A stretch of 64,000 bases of DNA from Dictyobacter formicarum (lineage in GTDB: Bacteria > Chloroflexota > Ktedonobacteria > Ktedonobacterales > Ktedonobacteraceae): contig NZ_BNJJ01000024.1 in NCBI RefSeq assembly GCF_016587435.1, forward strand, positions 1 through 64,000, given 5' to 3'. The translations under genes were made by a program, and so were the position numbers. How positions within the stretch are numbered: the stretch's first letter is position 1; each line of letters starts with the position of its first letter. This document shows positions 8,750 through 18,982 of the stretch, in pieces. The notes beneath the pieces were generated by a model, which ran no database searches, was not told the DNA's origin, and worked only from the letters and a program-made list of their open reading frames with translations.

Positions 8750-11374
8750 TCAGGGCTGGCTATAGACGTGGACGTAATCAAAGTTGGCGGGAATAGTATT
8801 GACAGGTCCAGACGAAAAGGCGAACAGACCAATCTTGATGGGATATGCTGCTGAGACAGCACTGAGATCCCATGAGTTTCCTCTAACCCAGTGAACACCA
8901 TCCAGACTGCTATAGGGCGTGTAGACATTGCCATTGCGATAGACGCGCAGCCAGGTGGTTACCGTTGGCTTCGTGGCCGTACTGCCGTTCATGGTTGGCT
9001 GAGGATTTGAGAGGTAATCCCAACTCTCACCTTCCAATGGACACTGCTGGGCAGTATAGGTTTTGATGGCAATGTTGCTGCCTGGAGCTGGCTGTACGTC
9101 GCAGGTCGTTCGATCACCTGGGACAGGCTCCAGCGTTTCATGGCCGGCAATAACCTTATTCAACGATTCATGATGCGTGACGCCCACTTTAATGTAGTGG
9201 TCATCATCGCTATAGACGAGCAAACCCGCTTGCTGATAGTTCGTGTTTGGATCAAATGTCATTTTGGTTTCAAACATATAGTTACCAGCGGGCGCATTCT
9301 CTAGCAGCAGATTGGTGGCGCTATTCGAGTTGCGATAGAGATCACCATTGATGGTAATCGAGAGTTGCCCGTTTGCCAGCGAATGCCGCGTGGGATCTTC
9401 ATGCACCCATGACCACTGCGATCCCAATGTGCTGTTGAACTCATCAGAGTACTGTGAGAGCATAGAACCTGCAGATGGCGCTGGCTGTGGCGGTGCCACG
9501 TGACGGCTTAATGATGCGCTGGCCATATTGTCGAAGTCGGCCGTTGCATTCTCGGTGATAAAACCAACCTTGCCATCGTTCAGATGGAAGGAGGCGGGAA
9601 ATGCTCGCTCCTGTACCGCGATCGGGTCGCGCTGCGAGTCAGAGAGAGTAAAGCGGAAGTTCGCCTGACCCGGCTGGCTGGTAACGTCATCAACGGCCAG
9701 GTGATGCCAGTCAGAGGGATCAAAGTTGGCCGGTAGCGGCGTGGCTTGCTCGCTCTGGATGGGGTGCCCATCTTGATAGGGAACGGTTACCAGTGTTTTG
9801 TTGACAGGATCAATGAAGGCGGCAATAAATGCGCCTTGATTGTCGCTCTGGTTATAAGCAACAAATCCACCATAGCGTCCGGCTGCTCCCGCTTTTTGCA
9901 GGCGCAGATCGAACTCTGTACGATCTCCCAGAGGGACTGTTTTCTGGCTGACGAGCAGAGCCTGGCCATCCGGTCCTGTTTGCGCGACATAGCCGCCAGA
10001 GGTGGCATCTCCAGTGGTGCTTTGCCAGTTTCCACTCAACGCATTCCAGTTCGTACTCAGATCACTATTGCTTGCCCCATTGAAGTTATCGCCAAAGGTT
10101 GGTGTGGTAACCGGAGCAATGTTGGTGAGCGATGGGCCTTTGCCATCATTGACGATCGGCCAGCCGTCTGCTGTCCAGTCTATGCGATCCATCAATAGCT
10201 GGCGGTAAGTGATGCCTGAGCCATTGACCCAGCCATTATTCGCATCAACGCCGTGATAGATGATCCAATCCTGGCCAGCGAGGTCAGTAATGATGGCATT
10301 ATGTCCTATACCTCGCCACTTATTGCCGTTCTGCTTAAGCGTGGGATAACCACCACCCTGCGCTCCACTATTGACGCCCGCTGGATCGGTAGAAGGGCGC
10401 TGTGTCGGTACAGGCTGCCCGCTGGGCGTCTCCATAGGATAGCCGTTCTGATCGACAAACGGTCCCAATGGTGAGGTAGCACGGCTAACTTCGACGCTAT
10501 AAGCAGTCTCAGGACCAACGCAGCAATTAGCCGCGGAAGAGAAGTTGTAGTAATACGCCTTGCCATTGACATCGTGACGGATGATATACGTGCCCTCATA
10601 GTGATCCCAGTGTCCGACCTGATATACAGAACCAGTAACCTGCAAACCATCGGATGCTAATTTCTGAACCACCGTACCACCAAAGAAGCTACCGTAATAC
10701 ATATAGCGCTGGCCGTCGTGGTCGGTAAAGACCGCGGGATCAATGGTCCAGTAATAGCAATTTGGATCGGTATTGAAGACGCAGGAACGTGGTGGAACAA
10801 TTGGTCCATGCTGGAAGCTACCGCCAGCTGAAGGACCCGCATCCTGCCACGGACCAGCCGGATTATCAGCTACCGCCACACCGATCGAACTGGGGCCCGC
10901 CCCTGTGCCATATTTCGGCAGAGCTTTGGTGTTCGAAACCGTATAGTACATATAATATTTGTGGTTGAAGTACTGGATATCGGGTGCCCAGAGGCCAGCG
11001 GTGGGATCCACCCAATCAGGCCGACTCGAGAAGGCATCGCCCACAAATTGCCAGTGTACCAGATCTGTCGAGCGATGAATGGGAAGAATATGGAATGAAC
11101 CATCCTGCCAGCGATCCGAGGTGGCAATGACATAGTAATATCCATCCAGTCCTTTGGTTATGGCTGGATCAGGGGAAGTCTGAGCAATAATTGGATTGCT
11201 ATAGGTCTGACTGACCTGAATGCTTGCTGGCGCTGACGCGGTATGCGTTACAGCTTTGGCTTGTGCCGCGCTGGCAGAAAGCGCAAATAATAACAGCACA
11301 ACCAGCGGAATAGCACTATAGCCATGAGACGGTTTCAATAGCGCAGACCTCGCTATTGTGAATAGCCGTGGCAT
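8750..11374 (-). CDS. Secreted GH43 glycosidase with two lectin-like domains
   Basis: An 874-residue exported enzyme with a signal peptide of about 40 residues (LLKPSHGYSAIPLVVLLLFA then AQAKA). The N-terminal five-bladed propeller of glycoside hydrolase family 43 covers about residues 55-420, with the three expected acids in SPDPAITKG (base), LWAPDIQYF (pKa modulator) and HYEGTYIIR (acid). Two concanavalin-like domains follow: about 430-640, and a DUF1349-like one at about 650-870. Family activities include arabinofuranosidase, beta-xylosidase and arabinanase; the exact substrate is not clear. AAAGGAG precedes the ATG. A promoter with a LacI-type operator lies upstream (11436-11485). This suggests sugar-controlled hemicellulose or arabinan degradation. 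Confidence 0.9.
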   Translation of the reverse strand: MPRLFTIARSALLKPSHGYSAIPLVVLLLFALSASAAQAKAVTHTASAPASIQVSQTYSNPIIAQTSPDPAITKGLDGYYYVIATSDRWQDGSFHILPIHRSTDLVHWQFVGDAFSSRPDWVDPTAGLWAPDIQYFNHKYYMYYTVSNTKALPKYGTGAGPSSIGVAVADNPAGPWQDAGPSAGGSFQHGPIVPPRSCVFNTDPNCYYWTIDPAVFTDHDGQRYMYYGSFFGGTVVQKLASDGLQVTGSVYQVGHWDHYEGTYIIRHDVNGKAYYYNFSSAANCCVGPETAYSVEVSRATSPLGPFVDQNGYPMETPSGQPVPTQRPSTDPAGVNSGAQGGGYPTLKQNGNKWRGIGHNAIITDLAGQDWIIYHGVDANNGWVNGSGITYRQLLMDRIDWTADGWPIVNDGKGPSLTNIAPVTTPTFGDNFNGASNSDLSTNWNALSGNWQSTTGDATSGGYVAQTGPDGQALLVSQKTVPLGDRTEFDLRLQKAGAAGRYGGFVAYNQSDNQGAFIAAFIDPVNKTLVTVPYQDGHPIQSEQATPLPANFDPSDWHHLAVDDVTSQPGQANFRFTLSDSQRDPIAVQERAFPASFHLNDGKVGFITENATADFDNMASASLSRHVAPPQPAPSAGSMLSQYSDEFNSTLGSQWSWVHEDPTRHSLANGQLSITINGDLYRNSNSATNLLLENAPAGNYMFETKMTFDPNTNYQQAGLLVYSDDDHYIKVGVTHHESLNKVIAGHETLEPVPGDRTTCDVQPAPGSNIAIKTYTAQQCPLEGESWDYLSNPQPTMNGSTATKPTVTTWLRVYRNGNVYTPYSSLDGVHWVRGNSWDLSAVSAAYPIKIGLFAFSSGPVNTIPANFDYVHVYSQP

Positions 11375-11435
11375 ATGCAGCTCCTTTGCCTGAAAATGCA
11401 GAATCCTTGCGAATGTATAAATACCTCTTTTTGAT

Positions 11436-11485
11436 ATTTACAACGATGTAAATCAAATGTAACATGCGAAATTCTCTTTTGTCAA
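11436..11485 (-). promoter_or_regulatory. Promoter with LacI-type operator for GH43 gene
   Basis: On the minus strand, TTGACA (11480-11485) and TTACAT (11457-11462) are 17 bases apart. Just downstream is ATTTACAACGATGTAAAT (11436-11453), a palindrome with central CG and one mismatched pair, the classic form of a LacI/GalR-family operator. The position, over the expected transcription start, fits repression. No lacI-family gene is in the window. Confidence 0.6.
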
Positions 11486-11572
11486 TGTATATAAGGCATC
11501 AAGACAAGTTTCCTACCCATACCGTATCTCACAGGCCGGAGTGGATCATGCGCTACGCTTCTTTGAGCTAGA

Positions 11573-12538
11573 TCATGGCTTCACACCTGATGATCTAAAA
11601 TGGTGCTGTGGAAGATAAAAAGTGCCCTCGTAAACAGGGACGGCGCTTCCACCCACTTCTACCGATAGGGCCGCTCCTGGTTGAGCCTGGAGATGGATAT
11701 GTAGAAAACTTGGGCGCTCCATTTTCGTTCCTTGTTCTATTACCAGTGTGGTCTCGTTCTGAAACGGTACCAGCCCATGTTCAACCAGGTAAGCACCTAG
11801 TGGTCCGGCCGCACTTCCTGTAGCGGCATCTTCGACGATACTGCCTTGATAGGGCTTTAGCATGCGCGCAAAAACAGACAGCTGTTCCTGTCCCTCGGCC
11901 TGCTCCTCAAGCGCAAAGACATAAAGCTTGAGCGGCGCTATTCCTTGAAAACATTGCCCTAACTTCACCATGTTAATCACTACCTGGTCGACAAGGGACT
12001 TGTTCTTTACGGGCACATAGATAAATGGATTACCAGCTGAGGCTAATTGGATTGGTGCCCGCTCAAGCAGGTCGGTGGCCCGCAGCCCTAATGCCTCTAC
12101 GATAGCCTCCCGATTTTCAAATGGCGGTTGAAAGGTTACAGGGGGAAGTGTTATCCAGAGAAATTGTGGGTGAGTCGGCTCCCCAGAGAGTCGGACGGCG
12201 ACCGGACCAACCCCTTCTTCCAGGATGATATGCTGAGTATCTGTTAAAATAGACTGATTGGTGGCGAGCACAAAAGCTGTGCCGATCGTTGGGTGACCAG
12301 CAAAGGGTACCTCGCCCGCTGGCGTAAAAATCCTGATCCGAGCATGGGTACCGGCCTGCGAGGCTGGAAAAACAAAGGTGGTTTCAGAGTAATTCAGCTC
12401 TCTGGTGATCGCAAGCATATCCTGCTCGGTCAGGCCAGTTCCATCCAGAAACACCGCTAGCTGGTTTCCATTGAAAAGCTGGTTGGTAAAAACATCAACA
12501 ACACGAAAGTGGTATGGACGACGATCTTTATCTGACAT
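11573..12538 (-). CDS. PhzF-family isomerase/epimerase-like protein
   Basis: A 321-residue cytoplasmic protein of the PhzF fold (two diaminopimelate-epimerase-like halves). The first half shows FTNQLFNGNQLAVFLDG, ELNYSETTFVF with the catalytic Glu (about residue 48), and GEVPFAGHPTIGTAFVL. The second half shows EDAATGSAAGPLGAYLVEHG. PhzF itself isomerises a phenazine precursor, but most relatives act on unknown substrates and no phenazine genes are nearby, so a phenazine role is not supported. ATG 12538 begins MSDKDRRPYHF. It is divergent from the ABC-exporter leader region. Confidence 0.9.
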   Translation of the reverse strand: MSDKDRRPYHFRVVDVFTNQLFNGNQLAVFLDGTGLTEQDMLAITRELNYSETTFVFPASQAGTHARIRIFTPAGEVPFAGHPTIGTAFVLATNQSILTDTQHIILEEGVGPVAVRLSGEPTHPQFLWITLPPVTFQPPFENREAIVEALGLRATDLLERAPIQLASAGNPFIYVPVKNKSLVDQVVINMVKLGQCFQGIAPLKLYVFALEEQAEGQEQLSVFARMLKPYQGSIVEDAATGSAAGPLGAYLVEHGLVPFQNETTLVIEQGTKMERPSFLHIHLQAQPGAALSVEVGGSAVPVYEGTFYLPQHHFRSSGVKP

Positions 12539-12692
12539 ATATCTTCTCTCACTTATAAATAAATTAATGGATTAATTGTACAAGATTGCTGGCTTGAATA
12601 TCCAGAAAGGAAGATCCGTCCATGTTTATTTTTCACAAGAAGCGGGCTTTGGATGGATTTTGAGCAGCTATTCAATTATTCCATCGCAAAGC

Positions 12693-12721
12693 TTGACTTT
12701 CAGATAAACATGAGTTATTAT
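12693..12721 (+). promoter_or_regulatory. Sigma-70-type promoter upstream of leader
   Basis: TTGACT at 12693-12698 and TATTAT at 12716-12721 are separated by exactly 17 bases. It points toward the ABC exporter genes and would give a leader of about 530 bases. Confidence 0.55.
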
Positions 12722-12754
12722 TCGCCTATCTTACTTTTGGAGGTATCGTTCATC

Positions 12755-12790
12755 ATGCATTCATTCACAGCTAAGGCGTTGCTAAACTAA
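12755..12790 (+). CDS. Possible 11-residue leader peptide
   Basis: An ATG ten bases after GGAGGT (12739-12744) opens a tiny frame encoding MHSFTAKALLN and a stop. It begins about 27 bases after the predicted transcription start. Placement between promoter and terminator-like hairpin resembles leader peptides that control resistance transporters by ribosome stalling, but nothing else supports translation. Confidence 0.2.
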   Translation: MHSFTAKALLN

Positions 12791-12938
12791 GTGAGCTGTG
12801 TCCACAACTAAACACGGTCGTTTTTGGGCGGGTCATCACTATGATTTCGCTTCTATAAGTGCGACCATACTCTTTCTTAGATAGGCTACAGATCTGTTCT
12901 ACTCTTTTCTGTAGACTTCATTTTCGCTTTTCACTACC

Positions 12939-12967
12939 AGCCCACTTAGCCTCGTGGGGCTCTTTTT
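12939..12967 (+). terminator. Weak terminator-like hairpin in exporter leader
   Basis: AGCCCAC (12939-12945) pairs with GTGGGGCT (12954-12961) with one bulged base, followed by CTTTTTG. With no gene upstream on this strand it could be an attenuator of the leader transcript. Confidence 0.3.
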
Positions 12968-13255
12968 GCATGCCTGCTCATTGCAGGTAGCAGCACATTG
13001 CCTTCCTTTTAGCATCACCGCTCTCCACTAACATAGCCATACCTTATTGTTGGCTACCCTCTGTTCGTATCGAGCACGGAATATCCTGCATGCGCATGCC
13101 GTGTGCACCTATGTTCGAAAAATGCATTTACAATGCTCCTGAGCAAAAGGAAGAAAATAGATTAACAGATTCATGCACATTCAGCTAAAACACTATCATA
13201 ATGCCTTTTTTCCTGTTCAGTTAGCTGCCGTTCGCGGCGAGATGAGGAGTTTTTC

Positions 13256-15007
13256 ATGCGCTCTTTTCAGTCATTGAACCGCTACCGGCGGCTGTTGACC
13301 CGCTATCTACGGCCTCAGTGGCCGTGGATGATGCTGCTAGCTGTGATCCTGTGCGGTACCATCTCCGTGCAGGTGGCTACACCACTGGTGGCCAGCCACT
13401 TCATCGATCAAGCCACCTCTGGCGGAGATCTAAACAATTTGATCGTCCTGGCGCTGTTGACCATGGGCCTGGCTCTGGCGGGACAGGGGCTGGCTGTTGC
13501 CGAAACCTACGTGGCTGAGAATGTGAGCTGGACGGCCACCAACGCGCTGCGCGCCGACCTTATAGAGCATCTGCTACGGTTGGATGCCACGTTCCACACG
13601 GCCCACACGCCGGGCGAGCTGATTGAGCGGGTGGATGGTGACGTTGCTACCCTGGCTCGCTTCTTCTCGCGCTTTGTAGTCTATGTGCTCGGCAACGCCG
13701 CCCTGCTGGTGGGTATACTCGGTCTGCTCTATCACGTGGACTGGCGCGTGGGCCTGGGGATGAGTGCTTTCGTCGTGCTGGCCCTGGTAGCCATGCTGCG
13801 CATTCGCGCCGTTGCCACACCCTCCTGGACTGCCGAGCGCCAGGCCAGCGCCGATTTCTATGGCTTCCTGGGCGAGTATCTGGCTGGACTACAGGATATC
13901 CGGTCTAGCGGAGCGGGCGCGTTTGTGCTGCGTCGTTGCGCCGAACTGATGCGGTCATGGCTGGCCATGACGCGCAAGGCGCAGATGTGGGGCTATAGTC
14001 TGGGCGCTACCAGTCTGGGACTGTTTGCGTTCGGTACAGCGGCCGCTTTTGCCTTGAGTGCCATGCTGTTCAGGTCCGGCACGCTGACCATTGGTATGGT
14101 CTATCTGATCTTTCAGTGTACCGAGATGCTGCGCCAGCCAACCGAGCAGATCCGTAATGAAGTACAGGACTTGCAGCAGGCGGACGCCAGCATGGCCCGT
14201 GTCGAGGCGCTCCTGAGTACAGTGCCGCGTGTGGTCGCCGGGACCGGTGCCGCGCTACCGCCGGGGCCACTGGCGGTGGAGATGGACGACGTTTCATTTG
14301 GCTATGCGGAAGACGCCCTGGTTCTGCGCGATGTCAGCGTGTCGCTTGCGCCGGGCCGTGTGCTGGGCGTAGTGGGACATACAGGCAGCGGTAAGACAAC
14401 GTTGACAAGGCTCCTCTTGCGCTTTTACGATCCATCAGCCGGAGTCGTACGTCTGGGAGGCGTGGATCTGAGAGAGGTTCACCTTGCGGCGCTGCGTGCG
14501 CGCATCGGCCTGGTCACCCAGGAGGTGCACCTTTTCCATGCCAGCGTGCGCGACAACCTGACCATCTTCGACGACAACGTGCCAGATGAGCAGATTAGCG
14601 CTGTGCTGGATACTCTGGGTCTGACCAGCTGGCTACGGGAACTGCCAGCTGGACTGGACACACAGCTCTTGTCCGGCGGTGCCGGTCTCTCCGATGGACA
14701 GGCACAGGTGCTGGCCTGCGCGCGCATCTTGCTGCGCGATCCCGACCTGGTGATCCTGGATGAGGCATCGTCGCGCCTGGACCCGGCCACGGATCGGCTG
14801 GTGCATACAGCACTTGGTCGGCTTCTTGAAGGCCGTACCGGCATCATCATAGCCCATCGGCTCGACACTATCGCATACGCTGATGACATCCTGGTCCTGG
14901 AGGACGGTCAGGTGCGCGAGCATGGACCACGTCTTGCCCTGGCTGCTGATCCCACCTCGCGCTTTGCCGGGTTGCTGCGGATCGCTACTGAGGAGGTTAC
15001 CATATGA
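13256..15007 (+). CDS. Heterodimeric ABC exporter, subunit 1
   Basis: A 583-residue fused ABC exporter half: six membrane helices (about residues 20-300) then a nucleotide-binding domain. Visible: Walker [15 protein letters not shown], signature [16 protein letters not shown], Walker [15 protein letters not shown] with the catalytic Glu intact, and H-loop [10 protein letters not shown]. It should pair with the next gene product, whose Walker B acid is changed, giving one normal and one degenerate ATP site as in known heterodimeric exporters. Substrate unknown; drugs, lipids or peptides are all possible. Start ATG 13256 follows GAGGAG. The stop overlaps the next start (ATGA, 15004-15007). The coding sequence is visibly GC-richer than the neighbouring genes. 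Confidence 0.93.
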   Translation: MRSFQSLNRYRRLLTRYLRPQWPWMMLLAVILCGTISVQVATPLVASHFIDQATSGGDLNNLIVLALLTMGLALAGQGLAVAETYVAENVSWTATNALRADLIEHLLRLDATFHTAHTPGELIERVDGDVATLARFFSRFVVYVLGNAALLVGILGLLYHVDWRVGLGMSAFVVLALVAMLRIRAVATPSWTAERQASADFYGFLGEYLAGLQDIRSSGAGAFVLRRCAELMRSWLAMTRKAQMWGYSLGATSLGLFAFGTAAAFALSAMLFRSGTLTIGMVYLIFQCTEMLRQPTEQIRNEVQDLQQADASMARVEALLSTVPRVVAGTGAALPPGPLAVEMDDVSFGYAEDALVLRDVSVSLAPGRVLGVVGHTGSGKTTLTRLLLRFYDPSAGVVRLGGVDLREVHLAALRARIGLVTQEVHLFHASVRDNLTIFDDNVPDEQISAVLDTLGLTSWLRELPAGLDTQLLSGGAGLSDGQAQVLACARILLRDPDLVILDEASSRLDPATDRLVHTALGRLLEGRTGIIIAHRLDTIAYADDILVLEDGQVREHGPRLALAADPTSRFAGLLRIATEEVTI

Positions 15008-16797
15008 AAAAGGTCCCAACATGGCGTTACCTGCTGGAAATGGTGCGCTACAAACTCTGGCTCTATCTGCTCCACGGGCTGTTGTGGGGCACGTTCAACC
15101 TGTCAGTGCTCGTGGCAGGGCTACTTGCTCGCGCCTTCTTCGATACGCTCACCGGCCGGGCACACCTGCCCGGAGGCACAACAGGGGTGATCACGCTGCT
15201 GGTGGTGCTCACAGTGTGCCGTGTGGCCTTGTGGCTCACTGCTGGCTCTGTCGAAATTCTCATGCGCTTCACGATGAGCAATCTGCTGCGCCGCAACCTG
15301 CTGCGCCGCGTCCTGGATCGTCCTGGCGCCTATGCTCTGCCCTACTCTATAGGTGAGGCCATCAGCCGCTTTCGCGACGATGCCTACCAGGCTGAGGACA
15401 GCGTGGATTGGAGCGACGAGATTGTGGGCCAGGGCCTGTTTGCCCTGGTGGCATTTCTGGTCCTTCTGCAGATTGACGCACGCATGACCCTGATCGCCAT
15501 CCTGCCACTCGTGGTTGTAGCAGTAGTAGCGCGGCGGGCGAGCACGGCGCTGGGCCGCTACCGCGCGGCCAGCAGCCAGGCCACCAGCCAGGTTACCGGA
15601 GCCATCGGTGATATCCTGGCGGCCGTGCAGACAGTACAGGCCACCGGCGCTGAAGAGCGAACTGTGGCACGCTTCCGACGGCTGAACGAGCAGCGCCGCA
15701 CAGCTATGCTGGCTGATCGCCTGGCGACGCAAGCTCTGGACGCCATCACGGATAACACAGCGAGCATAGGCACGGGCCTGATCATGTTGCTGGCCGCCGG
15801 CAGCATGCGCGGTGGTAGCATGACGGTGGGCGACTTCGCCTTGTTTGTCTCATACCTGGGCTTCATCGCCGACTTTACCTCCGGAATTGGCCGGTTCCTG
15901 GCCCACTACCGGCAGACCGGGGTCGCCTTCGAGCGCATGAACACCTTATTAGGTAATGCTCCGCCAACTGCGCTGGTGGAGCATGCTCCCATGCATCTGC
16001 GCGGCCCTTTGCCCGACGTGCCACCACCGGCGCGCAGCGAAACCGATCGGTTGGACCTCGTGGAGGCGCGGGGGCTGACCTATCGCCACCCGCAGTCGGG
16101 GCGCGGCATCGCCGCGGTAGACCTGTGCCTGCCACGCGGCACCCTCACGGTGGTGACGGGGCGCGTCGGCTCAGGCAAGACAACGCTTCTGCAGGCCCTC
16201 CTGGGCTTGCTGCCCATAGAGAAAGGGGAAATCCGGTGGAACGGCCACGTTGTGGATGACGCGGCTTCCTTCTTTGTGCCGCCCCACGCGGCGTACACGG
16301 CACAGGTGCCGCGCCTGTTCAGCGAGACGCTCAAGCAGAATATCCTTCTGGGGCTACCAGACGACCCTGCGGCCCTGGCCACCGCTTTGCGAGGTGCCGT
16401 CCTGGAACACGACCTGCAAGCACTGGAAGCAGGATTGGAAACGCCAGTAGGTACTCGCGGCGTCAAGCTCTCAGGTGGACAGGTGCAGCGAACGGCTGCG
16501 GCACGCATGCTGGTGCGAGGCGCGGGGTTACTGGTGATCGATGACCTGTCCAGCGCATTGGACGTCGAGACCGAACGTGCCCTCTGGGAACGCATCTTTG
16601 AACGTGAAGATGCCACCTGCCTTGTTGTCACGCACCGGCGTGCCGCCATGCAGCGTGCCGACCACATCATCGTCCTTAAAGACGGTAAGGTCGACGCCGA
16701 AAGCACGCTGGACAAGCTGCTAGCAACCAGCGAAGAGATGCGAAAGCTGTGGCAGGGCGATTACGACGATCCCGACAGAGAAAATGCATCGTTGTAA
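15004..16797 (+). CDS. Heterodimeric ABC exporter, subunit 2 (degenerate site)
   Basis: A 597-residue ABC exporter half with six membrane helices (about residues 15-310) and a C-terminal ATPase domain. Walker A is [16 protein letters not shown], signature is [15 protein letters not shown], Walker B is [14 protein letters not shown], and the H-loop His is in LVVTHRRAA. The residue after the Walker B Asp is Asp rather than the catalytic Glu, so this half contributes a non-hydrolytic ATP site while its canonical signature serves the partner's active site. Translationally coupled to subunit 1 by an ATGA overlap. Strong GC bias at third codon positions, like the previous gene. Next comes a convergent NmrA-like gene, with the stops 70 bases apart. 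Confidence 0.93.
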   Translation: MKKVPTWRYLLEMVRYKLWLYLLHGLLWGTFNLSVLVAGLLARAFFDTLTGRAHLPGGTTGVITLLVVLTVCRVALWLTAGSVEILMRFTMSNLLRRNLLRRVLDRPGAYALPYSIGEAISRFRDDAYQAEDSVDWSDEIVGQGLFALVAFLVLLQIDARMTLIAILPLVVVAVVARRASTALGRYRAASSQATSQVTGAIGDILAAVQTVQATGAEERTVARFRRLNEQRRTAMLADRLATQALDAITDNTASIGTGLIMLLAAGSMRGGSMTVGDFALFVSYLGFIADFTSGIGRFLAHYRQTGVAFERMNTLLGNAPPTALVEHAPMHLRGPLPDVPPPARSETDRLDLVEARGLTYRHPQSGRGIAAVDLCLPRGTLTVVTGRVGSGKTTLLQALLGLLPIEKGEIRWNGHVVDDAASFFVPPHAAYTAQVPRLFSETLKQNILLGLPDDPAALATALRGAVLEHDLQALEAGLETPVGTRGVKLSGGQVQRTAAARMLVRGAGLLVIDDLSSALDVETERALWERIFEREDATCLVVTHRRAAMQRADHIIVLKDGKVDAESTLDKLLATSEEMRKLWQGDYDDPDRENASL

Positions 16798-16867
16798 TGC
16801 ATAACGTAAGTACTTCAGATAGGAATGAGCTTTCATCCTACCTGGAGCACTTATCCGCGCCGGAGCA

Positions 16868-17734
16868 TCACTCCTCTGATGAGATCGTCGCCTTCAGAAC
16901 ATCCCGCACGGACCGCGGCTTCCGACCTATCAGACGGGCGAGCGTCGGGTCGATCCGGCTGAATTCGCCTTGTCGGCTCGCTCGGAAGAGTCCCAGAAAC
17001 ATATCAGCCCTCTCCTCTGGCAGACCGTGAGCTACCAGGCCTGCCCGATACTCAGCGTCCGACACAACGATCCGGCGGATAGGGTGGTGTGCCAGCTCCG
17101 AGGCAATAGCTGCAATGCCGTCCAGGTCGATTGCCTCGGAGGCCGTAAGATCAGGGGTCACACCATCGAGGGCGCCCTCCTCACTCAAAGCCACAGCCGT
17201 TACCTCGGCCAGGTCGGCATGGGTCGTCCAGGCAACCGGTCCATCCTCCGGAGCGACCAGTTCACCCGTCTGAAGGGCGTTGCCAAGCAGCATGAGTCCC
17301 GACGCCGTGTAGAAACCATTGCGGAGCGCCGTAAAGGCTACTCCTGAATCCCTGAGTGCCACCTCAGTGGCGGCATGGTCAACCATAGGAGGAAAGAACG
17401 ATGTCGGGGACGATCCCATGTGGCTTGTATAGAGGATGCGGCGGGTGCCTGCCTCTCTGGCCATATCGATCGCCGTACGATGCTGACGGACCGCCGCCTC
17501 ACCCTGGCTGTTACATGACACGATGAGAACCTGCGATGCCCCCTCAAAGGCGTAGGTAAGGCTCGCGGGGTCGTCGAAATCCCCCCGGCGGACGCGGACA
17601 CCCAACTCCTGAAGTCCTTGCGCCTTCTCCGTGTCTCGGACGCTCACGCCGATCTGCTCGGGGGAGACGCGTGCTAGCAGTTGCTCCACCACTGCCCGAC
17701 CAAGCTGGCCGTTGGCTCCAGTTACAATAATCAT
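16868..17734 (-). CDS. NmrA-like NAD(P)H:quinone reductase
   Basis: A 288-residue atypical short-chain dehydrogenase. The N-terminus has the nucleotide-binding loop IIVTGANGQLGRAVVEQLL (residues 2-20), followed by an NADP-type SVRDTEKAQ, and mid-protein RILYTSHMGSS and FTALRNGFYTASGL, which is the pattern of QorB/YtfG-type NAD(P)H:quinone oxidoreductases. It probably reduces small quinones or acts as a redox sensor. The ATG at 17734 is preceded by AGGAGGG. It is GC-rich like the ABC exporter genes and may belong to the same transferred block. Confidence 0.88.
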   Translation of the reverse strand: MIIVTGANGQLGRAVVEQLLARVSPEQIGVSVRDTEKAQGLQELGVRVRRGDFDDPASLTYAFEGASQVLIVSCNSQGEAAVRQHRTAIDMAREAGTRRILYTSHMGSSPTSFFPPMVDHAATEVALRDSGVAFTALRNGFYTASGLMLLGNALQTGELVAPEDGPVAWTTHADLAEVTAVALSEEGALDGVTPDLTASEAIDLDGIAAIASELAHHPIRRIVVSDAEYRAGLVAHGLPEERADMFLGLFRASRQGEFSRIDPTLARLIGRKPRSVRDVLKATISSEE

Positions 17735-17926
17735 AATACCCTCCTGTTGCTCTTTGATCTACGTATCGTTATGTTCGTGCGAAGTATTACTGTTGTCAGC
17801 ATGTATTCTTCTCCTAACTGGCAGCAATGCCAGCGAGAGTCACCATATGTCAATTGAATCCGTTAACGGAAGGTGTTTTTTCCTCTTCTCTCCTTTTTGG
17901 TGATTATTTATCAGACCGCCGCTCGT

Positions 17927-18754
17927 TCATGACACTTTCTCAACCGGAAACTGAATCTCGGTGAGCACATCGTCAAGATGTGCTCCTCGGCGCAGACAAA
18001 TCTTCCGGCGTGGCCCAATGATGGTGTAGGCATTATTTTCCATCCAGGTTCCCAATGCTTGATAGGCCGGCATCACCAGCGAAGGAGATCCATGATGGAG
18101 CGTACTGGCCATGTGGGAGCATGCTGGCAACTCGCATCGTGTCAGCCGTCCCTCGCTCCGTGTGATCAGGGTATCGGTGTCTCGCCAATCAACAGGTGCG
18201 ACAATCTCTACTGAATCTGAGATCTGCTCGTCCTCACGCATAGAATGAAGGACGAGCAGATGATCGACGGGCTTGACCTCATAGCGCTTCAACATAGCGT
18301 CGATCGCGTCAATCCAGTGCGCCTGATACGCCAGATCGGTCGCCGCCAGGTGCAGAGAGACCCCTGTGATCGGTTTGACCGCTTTGAGTACAACCTCATA
18401 GTCCGGCATACAACTGCCCTGCTCAAGGGATCGTAGACGTGCTTCGATGCGTACGAGCTGCTCCTGTTCAGCCTGGATACGCTGCTGGAGTTGTGCCTGT
18501 CTGAGTCGCAGCATCCCCTGCAATGCATCAGGAGAAATACTTTCGTCCAGAAGCTCGGCGATCTGTGTGAGTCCCAGTCCAAGCTCTTTGAATGCCAGAA
18601 TGCGATGCAGGTGCGGCAACTGATCCATCGTATAGAACCGATAGCCAGTCTCAGGATCGACATGGACCGGCTTGAGCAGTCCGATCTCGTCGTAGTAACG
18701 CAGGGTGGTCATCGACACCTCGGCCAGTCTGGCAAAATCGCGAATCTTTAACAT
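17927..18754 (-). CDS. MerR-family regulator with GyrI-like effector domain
   Basis: A 275-residue transcription activator of the BmrR type. The winged-helix DNA-binding domain is at residues 1-70 (LKIRDFARLAEVSMTTLRYYDEIGLLKP, then GYRFYTMDQL), a coiled coil follows at about 75-115, and the C-terminal 150 residues form a GyrI-like small-molecule binding domain. Such proteins sense lipophilic cations or drugs and activate exporters by untwisting a promoter with an overlong spacer. A promoter of exactly that type lies upstream of this gene (18808-18839), indicating autoregulation. The nearby ABC exporter is a possible target, though no such promoter is seen ahead of it. Confidence 0.9.
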   Translation of the reverse strand: MLKIRDFARLAEVSMTTLRYYDEIGLLKPVHVDPETGYRFYTMDQLPHLHRILAFKELGLGLTQIAELLDESISPDALQGMLRLRQAQLQQRIQAEQEQLVRIEARLRSLEQGSCMPDYEVVLKAVKPITGVSLHLAATDLAYQAHWIDAIDAMLKRYEVKPVDHLLVLHSMREDEQISDSVEIVAPVDWRDTDTLITRSEGRLTRCELPACSHMASTLHHGSPSLVMPAYQALGTWMENNAYTIIGPRRKICLRRGAHLDDVLTEIQFPVEKVS

Positions 18755-18807
18755 TTCATCTCATCTCTTCCTGATTGTTTACAGATAGGTGAACAGCTCT
18801 TGTCATC

Positions 18808-18839
18808 AGCATACAACGTTCAGGTAGGGTGAAAGTCAA
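18808..18839 (-). promoter_or_regulatory. MerR-type promoter with 20-base spacer
   Basis: On the minus strand TTGACT (18834-18839) and TATGCT (18808-18813) are 20 bases apart, the overlong spacing used by MerR-family activators. Within the spacer an imperfect palindrome ACNTTCA-N7-TGAANGT (18816-18836) fits a MerR dimer site. It drives the merR-type gene itself. Confidence 0.6.
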
Positions 18840-18927
18840 GAGGGGTGCGATGTGAAAAATGTCACTCACGCTATAAACCACGCGCCACATATTGTATCCT
18901 CCACATTCTCCCTCTTACATCTCGTGC

Positions 18928-18982
18928 TATAATATGACCACAGTCAATTAATGACCGTACTCATATTATGAATATGATCATT
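18928..18982 (+). promoter_or_regulatory. tetR promoter and operator
   Basis: A TATAAT box (18928-18933) is followed by a 33-base imperfect palindrome (18950-18982) centred on 18966, with 13 of 16 pairs matching (core CATATTATG). It lies upstream of the TetR gene at 19092 and is the probable autoregulatory site. Confidence 0.5.

Larger units (their letters stand above)
12539..13255. other. Long intergenic region, probable ABC-exporter leader
   Basis: About 717 bases without a substantial gene. It holds a strong sigma-70-like promoter (12693-12721), a tiny ORF with a good ribosome binding site (12755-12790), a weak terminator-like hairpin (12939-12967), and finally the GAGGAG site for the exporter gene at 13256. 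Apart from these I see no repeat or RNA of a known class. Confidence 0.5.

Noticed and set aside
11573..12538. Phenazine biosynthesis role for the PhzF-like protein
   Set aside because: No other phenazine gene is nearby and most PhzF relatives act elsewhere.
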